DNA from: an uncultured cyanobacterium
Lineage (GTDB): Bacteria > Cyanobacteriota > Cyanobacteriia > PCC-6307 > Cyanobiaceae
DNA length: 33,508 nucleotides
Assembly (NCBI GenBank): GCA_903823115.1
Contig: CAIJRN010000032.1
Coordinates: forward strand, 1-33,508
Direction: 5' to 3'
Below the pieces are notes generated by a model. It worked only from the letters and a program-made list of their open reading frames with translations. It did no database searches and was not told the origin of the DNA. How positions within the stretch are numbered: the first letter of the stretch is position 1; every line of letters begins with the position of its first letter. The position numbers were made by a program, and so were the translations under genes. Positions 18,418-26,704 of this stretch are shown here, piece after piece.

Positions 18418-19614
18418 CTTGTCTGTCTTGCGTTCTTCGGGGGAAATCTGTCCCCTCCAGATCGGCACGGTGAAGTGGAAGCAGGCCCCCTCCCCCGGCT
18501 CCGACACCACCCAGATGCGGCCACCGTGCACATCGGCGATGCGCCGACACACCGACAGGCCAACGCCGTAGCCCGAGGTGGTGCCCGAGGTCTGGGGCAG
18601 CCGCACCCGATCCAGGAAGATGCGCTCCTGCTCCTCGATCGGGATGCCGGGGCCGCTGTCGCAGATGCTGGCCTGCAGCCACTGGCTGGTGCGGTGCAGC
18701 AGGCGCAGGGTGACCCGGCCACCTTCCGGGGTGAATTTGAGGGCGTTCTCCAGCAGGTTGAGCAGCACCTGGCGCATGCGCCGCTGGTCGCCGTAGACGT
18801 CGGGCAGATCGCCCGGGATGTCGGTCACCAGTTCGAGATCCCGGCCCACCCAGAGCTTTTCCAGCTCCAGGATCGATTCGGCCGCCACCTGGCCCAGGGA
18901 CAGGCGTTGGGGGTTGAACAGGGCCTCCCAGCGGGTGGTGCCGACCTCCAGCAAGTCCCGGGAGAGTTCCTGGATGTCGTCGAGGCGGCGCTTGAGGACA
19001 TCGCGGAAGCGGGGCTCGTCGATCTGGCCAAGGCTGTGGCTCTGCAGGGCCAGCTTCGCGGCCGTCAGGGGCGTGCGCAGCTCGTGGGCCACCATGCGCA
19101 GCAGACGCTCCTGCACACTCAGGCGCTCGATCAGGGTTTCGTTCTCCTGGCGCAGCACCAGCAGCTGGTCTTCCAGTTGCACCTCCCGCTGGGTGCGGCT
19201 GCCGTCCTGTTCGGCGGGGCGCAGGCTCAGCCCCAGGCTGCTGACCACCTCCATCTGCTGCCAGCGGGGCAGCCAGCTGCGCAGCTGCATCCCCAGGGTG
19301 TTGCCGGCGAACACCTGTTTCGGCAGCGGCGCCAGCTTGATCAGGGCCGGCGTGGCCACCAGGCGATGCAGCTCGAGCAGTTCCGGATGCTGGGAGGGAT
19401 CGGCCACCTCCAGGGAGACTTTGAAGCCGCTCTCCTCGGCGCGCAAGGCATGCATCAGGCCGCGCAGGTCGGAGCTGGCCAGGTGCTGTTTGGTGGCCAC
19501 CAGCAGCAGTTGCAGGGTCTGGCACGGGGGCGCCTCAGCTCCGGCAGGCTCCGGTCTGGCCTGCCCGGGCCTGGGCAGGCCCTTCGGCGATGGCGATTGC
19601 TCCGCTGATGGCAA
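18409..19614 (-). CDS. sasA: Adaptive-response histidine kinase SasA (clock output)
   Basis: A 401-residue kinase that binds KaiC through a KaiB-like thioredoxin-fold sensor and phosphorylates the response regulator RpaA to drive clock-controlled transcription. Residues about 31-120 ([17 protein letters not shown] onward) form the KaiB-like domain, followed by a coiled linker ([18 protein letters not shown]). The HisKA motif [13 protein letters not shown] has the phosphorylated His177, and the ATPase domain has [13 protein letters not shown] (N box), CDSGPGIP (G1) and GYGVGLSV (G2). The start is a TTG at 19614 with AGGGA six bases before it; no ATG precedes the sensor domain. No kai gene lies in the window. 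The N-terminal 30 residues are Pro-rich and probably disordered. Confidence 0.94.
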   Translation of the reverse strand: MPSAEQSPSPKGLPRPGQARPEPAGAEAPPCQTLQLLLVATKQHLASSDLRGLMHALRAEESGFKVSLEVADPSQHPELLELHRLVATPALIKLAPLPKQVFAGNTLGMQLRSWLPRWQQMEVVSSLGLSLRPAEQDGSRTQREVQLEDQLLVLRQENETLIERLSVQERLLRMVAHELRTPLTAAKLALQSHSLGQIDEPRFRDVLKRRLDDIQELSRDLLEVGTTRWEALFNPQRLSLGQVAAESILELEKLWVGRDLELVTDIPGDLPDVYGDQRRMRQVLLNLLENALKFTPEGGRVTLRLLHRTSQWLQASICDSGPGIPIEEQERIFLDRVRLPQTSGTTSGYGVGLSVCRRIADVHGGRIWVVSEPGEGACFHFTVPIWRGQISPEERKTDKKP

Positions 19615-19756
19615 GCGGATCCCTGCGGCGACACTCCAACCTTATGGGTTTCGGTGCTTTTGGGGCGCAGGACCACCATGCCGCAAGGTCCTGGCTAAGA
19701 CAGAGCTGACGACCGACCCGATCACGGCTCCTCGACCGGACCCTTCCTTCGACCCC

Positions 19757-20305
19757 ATGCTGTCCGGACCTTTCTCCGCTTCATCCCCGAGTCGCATCAA
19801 GCTCGACAGCAATCTGCGCCGCTGGTTTTCGCGCAATCTCGGGCTGTGGCGCTCCCGCCGCCTCTACTTCTTCTCTGATGAGGAGCCGATGCGGGTGGAC
19901 ATGTTCCTGCGGGTCGAGAGCTTCAGTGAGCCGGTCGAGGGGGATGCGGCTTACCTCTTCACTTGGTGGCCGGAGAAGGAGTACGACTTCTTCGAGAAGA
20001 AGCCCGGCTTCGCACGCGAGGGCACGATGAAGGCCTATCTCTGTGGTCACCAGCTGCGCCGCAGCCAGAGCAATCTGTTCGCCTTTCCCTGCAAAAGTCA
20101 GATCCGCCAGGTGGATGAGCACGAACTGGTGTTTGAAACTCACCACCAGGAATGGGACGTGCTGGAGCACATCCGGCTGGTGGACCAGGATCGCTACCGC
20201 TCGCGCTCGATCTATTCCTGGTGCAACGGTGAGCTGGAGCTGGCGGAGGTGCACCACGAAATCCGGGCCGAAGGGCCTGGTGCGCCGCTGCAGGAACCGT
20301 CCTGA
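19757..20305 (+). CDS. Conserved cyanobacterial protein, possibly CpcS/CpeS-like
   Basis: A 182-residue soluble protein rich in aromatic and charged residues (RRLYFFSDEEP, LFTWWPEKEYDFFEKKP, DQDRYRSRSIYSWCNG, AEVHHEIRA). Alternating strands, the NLGLWRSRRLYF opening, the VDEHELVFETH segment and the closing EIR resemble the calycin-type S/U bilin lyases and their relatives. That reading comes from pattern memory only and is tentative. If right it would act on a tetrapyrrole or lipid-like ligand. The ATG at 19757 is chosen because the frame upstream is the antisense of sasA. It is divergent from sasA with a 142-base gap that probably holds both promoters. Confidence 0.7.
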   Translation: MLSGPFSASSPSRIKLDSNLRRWFSRNLGLWRSRRLYFFSDEEPMRVDMFLRVESFSEPVEGDAAYLFTWWPEKEYDFFEKKPGFAREGTMKAYLCGHQLRRSQSNLFAFPCKSQIRQVDEHELVFETHHQEWDVLEHIRLVDQDRYRSRSIYSWCNGELELAEVHHEIRAEGPGAPLQEPS

Positions 20306-20370
20306 AAGGGGCAGGGGGGACGGGCAGAGCTGCCGCCCATGCGAGAACATGGCGTTGTCCGGATCCCACC

Positions 20371-20802
20371 TTGCTCTTGGCTTCCCTGTCTCGCCGCACC
20401 AGGGCCCTCCTGGCGGCTCCTCTGCTGGTCATGCCCCTGCTGCTGGCCCCCGCTGCAGCCCTTGCCGCTCCAGCCACCCCTGCGGAGATGAATCTCTACA
20501 CCCGCATTGCCGCCGTCAACGCCTGCATCTCCCGCTCGGCGGGCATCGACTTCGACAAGGCGGTGGGCATCGCCGGCGAAACCATCGCCCAGTTGATCCT
20601 CGGCCAGCATCAGGGCCTGATCCAGCAGGTCGGCGCCAAGCCACTCACCCTTGAGGAGCTGCGCAAAGGATCGATCAACTCCGCCGTGATCGGCGCCTAT
20701 GAAATCTGCCCCAAGCAGGTGCCGCCTGAGGTGGCTAAAAAGGTCCAGGAGGCCTTGAGTAAGAAACCAGCTCAACCACCGGCTCCTCCCGCCACCAAGT
20801 AG
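20371..20802 (+). CDS. Small secreted protein, function unknown
   Basis: A 143-residue protein with an N-terminal signal peptide (a positively charged start, then LLAAPLLVMPLLLAPAAALAAPA, cleavage probably after ALA at about 32). A helical mature part follows (MNLYTRIAAVNACISRSAGIDFDKAVGIAGETIAQ) with a Pro-rich tail. Two cysteines remain in the mature part and could form a disulfide. The start is a TTG at 20371 or 20377; the nearby ATG at 20349 is out of frame. I recognise it as a type conserved in picocyanobacteria but assign no function. It ends 12 bases before pepN and probably shares its transcript. Confidence 0.75.
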   Translation: MLLASLSRRTRALLAAPLLVMPLLLAPAAALAAPATPAEMNLYTRIAAVNACISRSAGIDFDKAVGIAGETIAQLILGQHQGLIQQVGAKPLTLEELRKGSINSAVIGAYEICPKQVPPEVAKKVQEALSKKPAQPPAPPATK

Positions 20803-20814
20803 AGCGTCTCTCCC

Positions 20815-23619
20815 ATGGCCGTCGTGCGTCTCTCTGACTACCGGCCGGCGGCCTATCTGCTGGAGCGCACCGACCTGACGGTGCGCCTCTTCGCAGACCA
20901 TGCCCAGGTGTCGGCGCGGCTGGCCTTCGTTCCCAACCCCGCCGCCTCCGGCCCCGACGCCCGCCTGGCTCCGGGGCCGCTGGAGCTCCAAGGGGTGGAT
21001 CTGGAGCTGCAGGCCCTGTCTCTGGACGGGGCTCCCCTGCCTGCGGCTGGCTTCAGTCTCAGCCCCGATGGCCTGGTGATTCACCAGCCGCCTGAGGGGC
21101 CGTTTGTGCTCAACAGTGAGGTACGGATCAATCCGTACAGCAACACCGCGCTTGAGGGGCTCTATGCCAGTGGTGGCATGGTCACCACCCAGTGCGAGGC
21201 GGAGGGCTTCCGGCGCATCACCTTCCACCCGGACCGGCCCGATCTGCTCAGTCGCTTCCGCGTGCGCATCGAGGCTGATCGCCGGCCCTTCCCGGTGTTG
21301 CTCTGCAACGGCAACTGTCTGGAAACCGGTGAGCTGGAGCCCGATGGCGACTCCGCCTCCGGTGCCGCTGCCTCCGGTGCCCCTGCCTCCGGTGCCGCTG
21401 CCCAGCCGGCGCGCCATTACGCCGTCTGGGACGATCCCTTCCCCAAGCCCTCCTACCTGTTCGCCCTGGTGGCGGGTCGATTGGAGGAGGTGAGCGACAG
21501 CTTCACCACGGCCAGTGGCCGGCAGGTGAAGCTGCGCATCCATGTGGAACCAGGCGATCGGGCCTACACCGCCCATGCGATGGCCTCGCTGAAGCGCAGC
21601 ATGGCCTGGGATGAACGGGTCTATGGCCTGGAATACGATCTCGATGAATTTAATATCGTCGCCGTGCGCCATTTCAATATGGGCGCCATGGAGAACAAGA
21701 GCCTCAATATCTTCAACTCCAAGCTGGTGCTCGCCGATGCGGCCACCGCCACTGACGGCGAGCTGGAGCGGATCGAGAGTGTGATTGCCCATGAATATTT
21801 TCACAATTGGACCGGCAATCGCATCACCTGTCGCGATTGGTTTCAGCTCTCGCTCAAGGAGGGATTGACGGTTTTTCGGGATCAATGTTTCAGCGCTGAT
21901 CTGCACGGCCAGTCGTTGAATCGGATTGAGAATGTGGCGATGTTGCGCAATACGCAGTTTCGCGAGGATGCGGGGCCTACGGCCCATCCAGTGCAGCCGG
22001 ATCAGTATCAGGCTATTGATAACTTCTATACCACCACCATCTATGAAAAGGGTTCGGAACTGATTCGCATGCTCCACACCCTGCTGGGTGAGGAAACCTT
22101 TTTCAGGGGCATGGCGCTGTATGTGAAACGCCATGACGGCACCGCCGCCACCTGTGATGAGTTCCTCGAGGCGATGCGGGAGGCGGCCGAAGCCAGCTGG
22201 GCAGCCCGGGGCCTCGATGGCAGGTTGTCGCCACCTCCCTTTGACTTTGCCGAATTCCGCCGCTGGTACCACCAGGCCGGCACGCCGGTCCTGCAGGTGC
22301 AGCGTCACTGGGATGGCCAGGCCGGAGTCCTGGAGCTCACCATCCGTCAGAGCACCCCTGCCACCCCCGGCCAGAGCCTCAAGCAACCCCTGGTGATTCC
22401 CCTGGCCATCGGCCTGGTCGGCCAGGCCGGCGAGGCCCTGCCCCTGCGCCTGACGAGCGAGGCCGGCGGCCATCGCCACCTGCCCCTGTTGCCCTCGGGC
22501 TGGGGGGGCGGCAGCCGGTTGCTGGTGCTGGATCGGGCCGAGCATCACCTGCGTTTCGAGGGCCTCCCCCCCCATCCCCATCCGCCGGCCCTGTCGCTGC
22601 TGCGCCATTTCTCGGCGCCGGTGAAGCTGGAGATGGGCCGGCCCACCAGCGAACTGGTGCATCTCTTTGCCTGTGACAGCGACCCCTTCGCCCGCTGGGA
22701 TGCCGGCCAGACCCTGCTGCGTCAGGCGGTGCTGGCCAGGGTGATCAGCTCGGAAGAGGCACCGGGCGATCCCCACCTCAAGCAGCTCGATGAGCAGTTG
22801 ATCGAGGCCTGTGGTCGCATCCTGGCCGATCCCAGCCTGTCGGAGTCCAGCCGTTGTGCCCTGATGGCCCTGCCCGGATTGGCGGAGCTGGAGGACGCCA
22901 TGGCCGAGCCCGATCCGCCGGCGCTGTTCCTGGCGCTGCGCAGCCTGGAGCTTCGTTTTGGCAGCGCCCTGGCCGAGCCGCTGCAGGCGGCCCTGGAGCG
23001 CTGCACCCCCCAGTGGCCCCTGGCCTGGCCGGAGGGCCTGGGCGATCGCATGCTCACCGGTCTGATCTGGAGCTGGCGGGCGGCGGCGGGGGATCCGGCG
23101 GCGATCGCCTCAGCCCGGGCCGCGGTTGACGGTGGTTCGATGACCCTGGCCCGTGCCGGTCTGCGGGCCCTGCAGAACCAGCAGGGTGTGGCGCGCGCTG
23201 AGGCGATGGCGGCGTTCTACCAGCGCTGGCAGGACAAACCGGTGATCCTCGATGCCTGGTTTGCCCTGGAGGCCGCAGCCCCGTTCAGCGATGGACTCGA
23301 GCGGGTGGCCCAGTTGCTGGCTCATCCGCGTTTTGATCCCAATGCCCCCAATTCGGTGCGGGCGGTGCTGGGCGGTCTGGCCGGTAACCCGCTTGTCTTC
23401 CACGCGGCCGATGGCCGCGGCTATCGCTTCATGGCCGAGCAGATCGCCTGGCTCGATGGCCGCAATCCGATCACCGCCTCCCGCCTGGCCAAGGTGTTCA
23501 GCCGCTGGCGCAGCTATGGATCTCAGCGAAGCCAGGCCATGCATGGGGCCCTCGAGCAGCTGGCCGCTGCCCAGCTTTCCACCAACACCCGCGAGGTGGT
23601 GGAGCAGTGCCTGGGCTGA
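20815..23619 (+). CDS. pepN: Aminopeptidase N (M1 family)
   Basis: A 934-residue zinc aminopeptidase that removes N-terminal residues from peptides in the cytoplasm. The exopeptidase signature GAMEN is at 290-294. The zinc site HEYFH is at 326-330, with the third ligand Glu349 in LKEGL, and the length and order match the bacterial PepN type with its C-terminal ARM-like half. A Ser-Gly-Ala insert at about 181-195 is coded by three 15-bp tandem units. The DNA from about 21640 to 22090, over the active site, is far less GC-rich than the rest of the gene (about 51% by hand count for 21781-22080) and uses many T-ending codons. All catalytic residues are present, so the gene looks functional. Confidence 0.96.
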   Translation: MAVVRLSDYRPAAYLLERTDLTVRLFADHAQVSARLAFVPNPAASGPDARLAPGPLELQGVDLELQALSLDGAPLPAAGFSLSPDGLVIHQPPEGPFVLNSEVRINPYSNTALEGLYASGGMVTTQCEAEGFRRITFHPDRPDLLSRFRVRIEADRRPFPVLLCNGNCLETGELEPDGDSASGAAASGAPASGAAAQPARHYAVWDDPFPKPSYLFALVAGRLEEVSDSFTTASGRQVKLRIHVEPGDRAYTAHAMASLKRSMAWDERVYGLEYDLDEFNIVAVRHFNMGAMENKSLNIFNSKLVLADAATATDGELERIESVIAHEYFHNWTGNRITCRDWFQLSLKEGLTVFRDQCFSADLHGQSLNRIENVAMLRNTQFREDAGPTAHPVQPDQYQAIDNFYTTTIYEKGSELIRMLHTLLGEETFFRGMALYVKRHDGTAATCDEFLEAMREAAEASWAARGLDGRLSPPPFDFAEFRRWYHQAGTPVLQVQRHWDGQAGVLELTIRQSTPATPGQSLKQPLVIPLAIGLVGQAGEALPLRLTSEAGGHRHLPLLPSGWGGGSRLLVLDRAEHHLRFEGLPPHPHPPALSLLRHFSAPVKLEMGRPTSELVHLFACDSDPFARWDAGQTLLRQAVLARVISSEEAPGDPHLKQLDEQLIEACGRILADPSLSESSRCALMALPGLAELEDAMAEPDPPALFLALRSLELRFGSALAEPLQAALERCTPQWPLAWPEGLGDRMLTGLIWSWRAAAGDPAAIASARAAVDGGSMTLARAGLRALQNQQGVARAEAMAAFYQRWQDKPVILDAWFALEAAAPFSDGLERVAQLLAHPRFDPNAPNSVRAVLGGLAGNPLVFHAADGRGYRFMAEQIAWLDGRNPITASRLAKVFSRWRSYGSQRSQAMHGALEQLAAAQLSTNTREVVEQCLG
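21355..21399 (+). repeat. Three 15-bp tandem units inside pepN
   Basis: GCCTCCGGTGCCGCT occurs three times head to tail, the middle copy with one change (CCCCT). Each copy codes Ala-Ser-Gly-Ala-Ala/Pro, so copy-number change would not shift the frame. It sits in a loop between conserved parts of the N-terminal domain. Confidence 0.9.
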
Positions 23620-23689
23620 GCCCCAGGGAGCCTGGCTTTGCAATGCTGCAGAACGCAGCACCATGCCGTCATGGCCAGAATCGATACAG

Positions 23690-24064
23690 ATGCATTCCTG
23701 GCAAACAGATTCATTGCTAAAAACCCCTCTTCGCTTGGTTCGGCTCCTGCTGGTTGGGGGGTTGCTCGCCTTGGGCCATGGGTTGATGCCCCTGGCAGCC
23801 CTGGCCGAGGCGGCAGTGCCGCCCTCCCGGCTTCGCCCCGGCTGGGGCTTTGACTGGCGCCATCCGGATCGCTCCAGCTGCCGGGAGATCACGCCGGCGG
23901 TGCTGCCCTATTGCTCCCGCTGCCGAGAGGTGCCCAATGCCTACGACAGCGGCATCGATGCCCAGTCCTGTTATCTGGTGCCGAAATTTGAATACATGAT
24001 CTTTCCCACCGCCGAGGGCTGTGAAACAGGGCTGGGAAAATTCAAGGCCAATGGTGGCCACTGA
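23690..24064 (+). CDS. Small secreted cysteine-rich protein, function unknown
   Basis: A 124-residue protein from the ATG at 23690; an ATG at 23663 would add nine residues. The N terminus is a signal peptide (LLVGGLLALGHGLMPLAALA, cleavage likely near AEA). The mature part of about 80 residues has five cysteines, including YCSRC (a CxxC), and aromatic stretches (WGFDWRHPD, YLVPKFEYMIF). The spacing suggests disulfides or metal binding in the periplasm or lumen. I do not recognise a family. It follows pepN by 70 bases and converges with the GH10-like gene five bases from its stop. The upstream frame overlapping pepN is an out-of-frame shadow. Confidence 0.7.
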   Translation: MHSWQTDSLLKTPLRLVRLLLVGGLLALGHGLMPLAALAEAAVPPSRLRPGWGFDWRHPDRSSCREITPAVLPYCSRCREVPNAYDSGIDAQSCYLVPKFEYMIFPTAEGCETGLGKFKANGGH

Positions 24065-24069
24065 GCGGT

Positions 24070-25425
24070 TCAGGGCAAGGGTGGTGGTGGTTGCAGGCGG
24101 CCGGGAGTGCTGCGTGCCGGCAGGCTGAAGGCCTGGCCGCTGCGCTCTGGCCCGAAGGTCTGGCGATGGAGCGAGGCGAAGGCCTCCTTGCGGTAGGCAC
24201 CGCCTTCGGGGCCAGCGAACTGACCCCAGAGTCCCTCCCAGTAGAAATAGATCACGCCATGGCCCCGGTCGGCCGCGAGGCGCACTTTCTCGCTGATGGT
24301 GGCCATGTCCGGCGTGCGGCCGCCGAAGCCGGCCAGGATGCCGATTTCCACCGGCATGCCCCAGCCGCGGGCCTTGAGCAGGGCCGGTTGGTCGAGATCT
24401 TTGGCGAATCCCTTGACGGAATAGGCATAGTTCTGAACCACCAGATCGTCGACCAGTTCCCCCAGGGCCCACAGCTCCCAGTCCTGCAGCCACTGGTTGT
24501 AGGCGAAGCGAAAGGGACCCGGAGAGAGGCTGATCACGGTGCGCTTTGCTCCGGAGGCCTGCTGCAGGCCGCCCCGCAGCTCCCGCAGCAGGCCGGTGAG
24601 CTGCTGGCGCCGCCAGCGCATCCAGGCGCGGTCCGTGAAGCTGGCGGGGGGTTCGCGGCCGGTCTGGCTCAAGTAGAGATTGCGGGTGTAGTCGTCGTAG
24701 CCCAGCTCCACCGGCCAGGCGAAGTGGTCATCCAGCTGGATGCCATCAACGCCGCAGCGCTGCACGATCTCGGTGATCAGGCCGATGAAGCGGGCCCTCA
24801 CCCCTGGATGGGCCGGATTCAGCCACACCCGCAGATCCTTCAGCGGTGAGCTCTGCAGGCTGGCGCCGTGCAGGGCATAGAGGCTGCTGCCATCGGCGCG
24901 GCGCAGCACCCACTCCGGGTGCTGACGCACCACCTCGGCATCGGCCGGCTCCATCAGGCCGTATTCGAACCAGGGGATCACCTGCATGCCGCGGCGCTGG
25001 GCAGCCCGGGTCAGCCGGCAGATCGGATCGAGATCGGGGTTCACGGCCGCCAGTGCCGGTTCCAGCGGCGCATGGCGACTGCGATGGAAGGTGGTGCCCC
25101 GGCTCCAGACATTGGGATAGAGGGTGTTGAAGCCCGTTTCCGAGAGCTGTTGCACCGCGATCTCGATCCGCTGCGGGTCGTAGTACAGCGGGCTGGGGCT
25201 GTTGGTCAGCCAGACCCCCACCCGGCGCCCGAGGGGCTGGGGCAGGCGGTTGAGGCCCCCTGGCGGCAGGGCCCGGCCTGGCAGAGCTCCGGCGAGCTGC
25301 AGGACTCCCGTCAGCAGCAGGGTGAGTCCAAGGGGCAAGCGGCGCTTGAGGTGGGCCCGGCGTGTCAGGGGTGCCAGGGGTGCCGTCGAGGGTCTCTCAG
25401 TCGTGGCGGGACGGAAACGGGCCAT
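24070..25425 (-). CDS. GH10-like (GHL10/DUF187) glycoside hydrolase, exported
   Basis: A 451-residue protein with an N-terminal hydrophobic segment (about 30-50, LPLGLTLLLTGVLQLAGALP) that would export or anchor it. A TIM-barrel body follows of the glycosyl-hydrolase-like 10 family: GVWLTNSPSPLYYDPQRI at the start, FNTLYPNVWSRG, QVIPWFEYGLM, DLRVWLNPAHPGVR, VDGIQLDDHFAWP (likely catalytic acid region) and GVIYFYWEGLW. The family is widespread in cyanobacteria and thought to act on cell-wall or extracellular polysaccharide. The real substrate is unknown. It sits alone on its strand behind prs, with a gap of about 220 bases (25426-25647) without a gene. Confidence 0.88.
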   Translation of the reverse strand: MARFRPATTERPSTAPLAPLTRRAHLKRRLPLGLTLLLTGVLQLAGALPGRALPPGGLNRLPQPLGRRVGVWLTNSPSPLYYDPQRIEIAVQQLSETGFNTLYPNVWSRGTTFHRSRHAPLEPALAAVNPDLDPICRLTRAAQRRGMQVIPWFEYGLMEPADAEVVRQHPEWVLRRADGSSLYALHGASLQSSPLKDLRVWLNPAHPGVRARFIGLITEIVQRCGVDGIQLDDHFAWPVELGYDDYTRNLYLSQTGREPPASFTDRAWMRWRRQQLTGLLRELRGGLQQASGAKRTVISLSPGPFRFAYNQWLQDWELWALGELVDDLVVQNYAYSVKGFAKDLDQPALLKARGWGMPVEIGILAGFGGRTPDMATISEKVRLAADRGHGVIYFYWEGLWGQFAGPEGGAYRKEAFASLHRQTFGPERSGQAFSLPARSTPGRLQPPPPLP

Positions 25426-25647
25426 GACAGGGGCAGCTTGGGGATCGAGGGGCTGGAGAGCGGTGCGTAGACGGCGTCGGCGGGCAGGATCCGGGGCTGG
25501 ATCGTCGCTGCCGGAGCCTGGCTGAACCTGGACGGAGCCGGTGCCATCAGGACTCCAGAGTCCCTCAGCCTGCCATCCTTCCCAGAGGGGAAGCCAGCGG
25601 CAACGCCACGGGGCCGATGCGGTGTGAGTCGGGCAGCGGCCTGGGCT

Positions 25648-26664
25648 TCAGCGGAACATCGAGCTCACCGAGCTCTCCTGGTGAATGCGCCAGATCGCTT
25701 CGCCCAGCATGTTCGCCACCGAGAGCACCTGCAGCTGGGGGAAATGGCGATCGGGTCCGAGGGGGATGCTGTTGGTGACGACCACCTCCTCGAACAGGCC
25801 CGGTTCGGAGAGGCGCTCGCTGGCCGGTGGCGAGAACACCGCATGGGTGGCGCAGCACAGCACCCGGGCGGCGCCCCGTTGGCGCAGCAGCCGGGCGCCG
25901 GCACAGATGGTGCCGCCGGTGTCGATCATGTCGTCGATCAGGACGGCGGTCTTGCCGGCGACATCGCCGATCACGGTGAGACTTTCGGCCACGTTGTGGC
26001 CGGAGCGGCGCTTGTCGATGATCGCCAGGGGGGCGTCGTTCATCTGTTTGGCGAAGGCCCGCGCCCGGGCCACGCCGCCAACATCGGGGGAGACCACCAC
26101 CACTTCGCCGAGGTTGCGGGTGCGCAGATAGTCCACCAGCACCGGCGAGCCGTAGATGTGATCGCAGGGAATGTCGAAGTAGCCCTGGATCTGGGAGGAA
26201 TGCAGGTCCATGGCCAGCACCCGGTCCACTCCGGACTTGACCAGCAGGTTGGCCACCAGCTTGGCGGTGATCGATTCGCGGCCCGCGGTCTTGCGGTCGG
26301 CCCGGGCGTAGCCGTAGTAGGGCACCACGGCGGTGATCTGCCGGGCGGAGGCCCGCCGGCAGGCATCCACCATGATCAGCAGCTCCATCAGGTGGTCGTT
26401 GACCGGCGCACAGGTGGGCTGAATCAGGAAGACGTCGCAGCCACGGATCGACTCCTGGATCTGGATGTAGAGCTCGCCGTCGGCGAAGCGCTTGATCACC
26501 CTGGGGCCATCAGGGACGCCCAGATAGGCGCCGATTTCCCGGGCCAGCTCTGGGTTGGAGTTGCCACTGAACAACCGCAACCGGCGGTTGTCCTGCTGGG
26601 CCTGGGCAGGAACCCCGCTCGGTTCCAGCCGTTGGGTGGGGGCCGTGGTCGAGAAACTGGTCAC
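25648..26664 (-). CDS. prs: Ribose-phosphate pyrophosphokinase
   Basis: A 338-residue PRPP synthetase, making phosphoribosyl pyrophosphate from ribose 5-phosphate and ATP for nucleotide, His and Trp synthesis. Motifs are RLFSGNSNPELAREI at the front, FADGELYIQIQESIRG, the flexible loop PYYGYARADRKT, the divalent-cation site AMDLHSSQIQGYFDIP and the PRPP loop VLIDDMIDTGGTI. The N-terminal about 28 residues before the fold are not conserved. It is divergent from an unknown gene across 40 bases, which must hold closely placed or overlapping promoters. Confidence 0.97.
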   Translation of the reverse strand: MTSFSTTAPTQRLEPSGVPAQAQQDNRRLRLFSGNSNPELAREIGAYLGVPDGPRVIKRFADGELYIQIQESIRGCDVFLIQPTCAPVNDHLMELLIMVDACRRASARQITAVVPYYGYARADRKTAGRESITAKLVANLLVKSGVDRVLAMDLHSSQIQGYFDIPCDHIYGSPVLVDYLRTRNLGEVVVVSPDVGGVARARAFAKQMNDAPLAIIDKRRSGHNVAESLTVIGDVAGKTAVLIDDMIDTGGTICAGARLLRQRGAARVLCCATHAVFSPPASERLSEPGLFEEVVVTNSIPLGPDRHFPQLQVLSVANMLGEAIWRIHQESSVSSMFR

Positions 26665-26704
26665 GGCGTGGTGAGCGGTCCTGCGCAGTCCTGATGGTAG
26701 AAGC

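Noticed and set aside
20212-22776. An 854-codon open frame antisense to pepN
   Set aside because: It mirrors the GC-rich codon positions of pepN, has His/Gln/Gly-rich low-complexity sequence and no domain; pepN has complete catalytic motifs.
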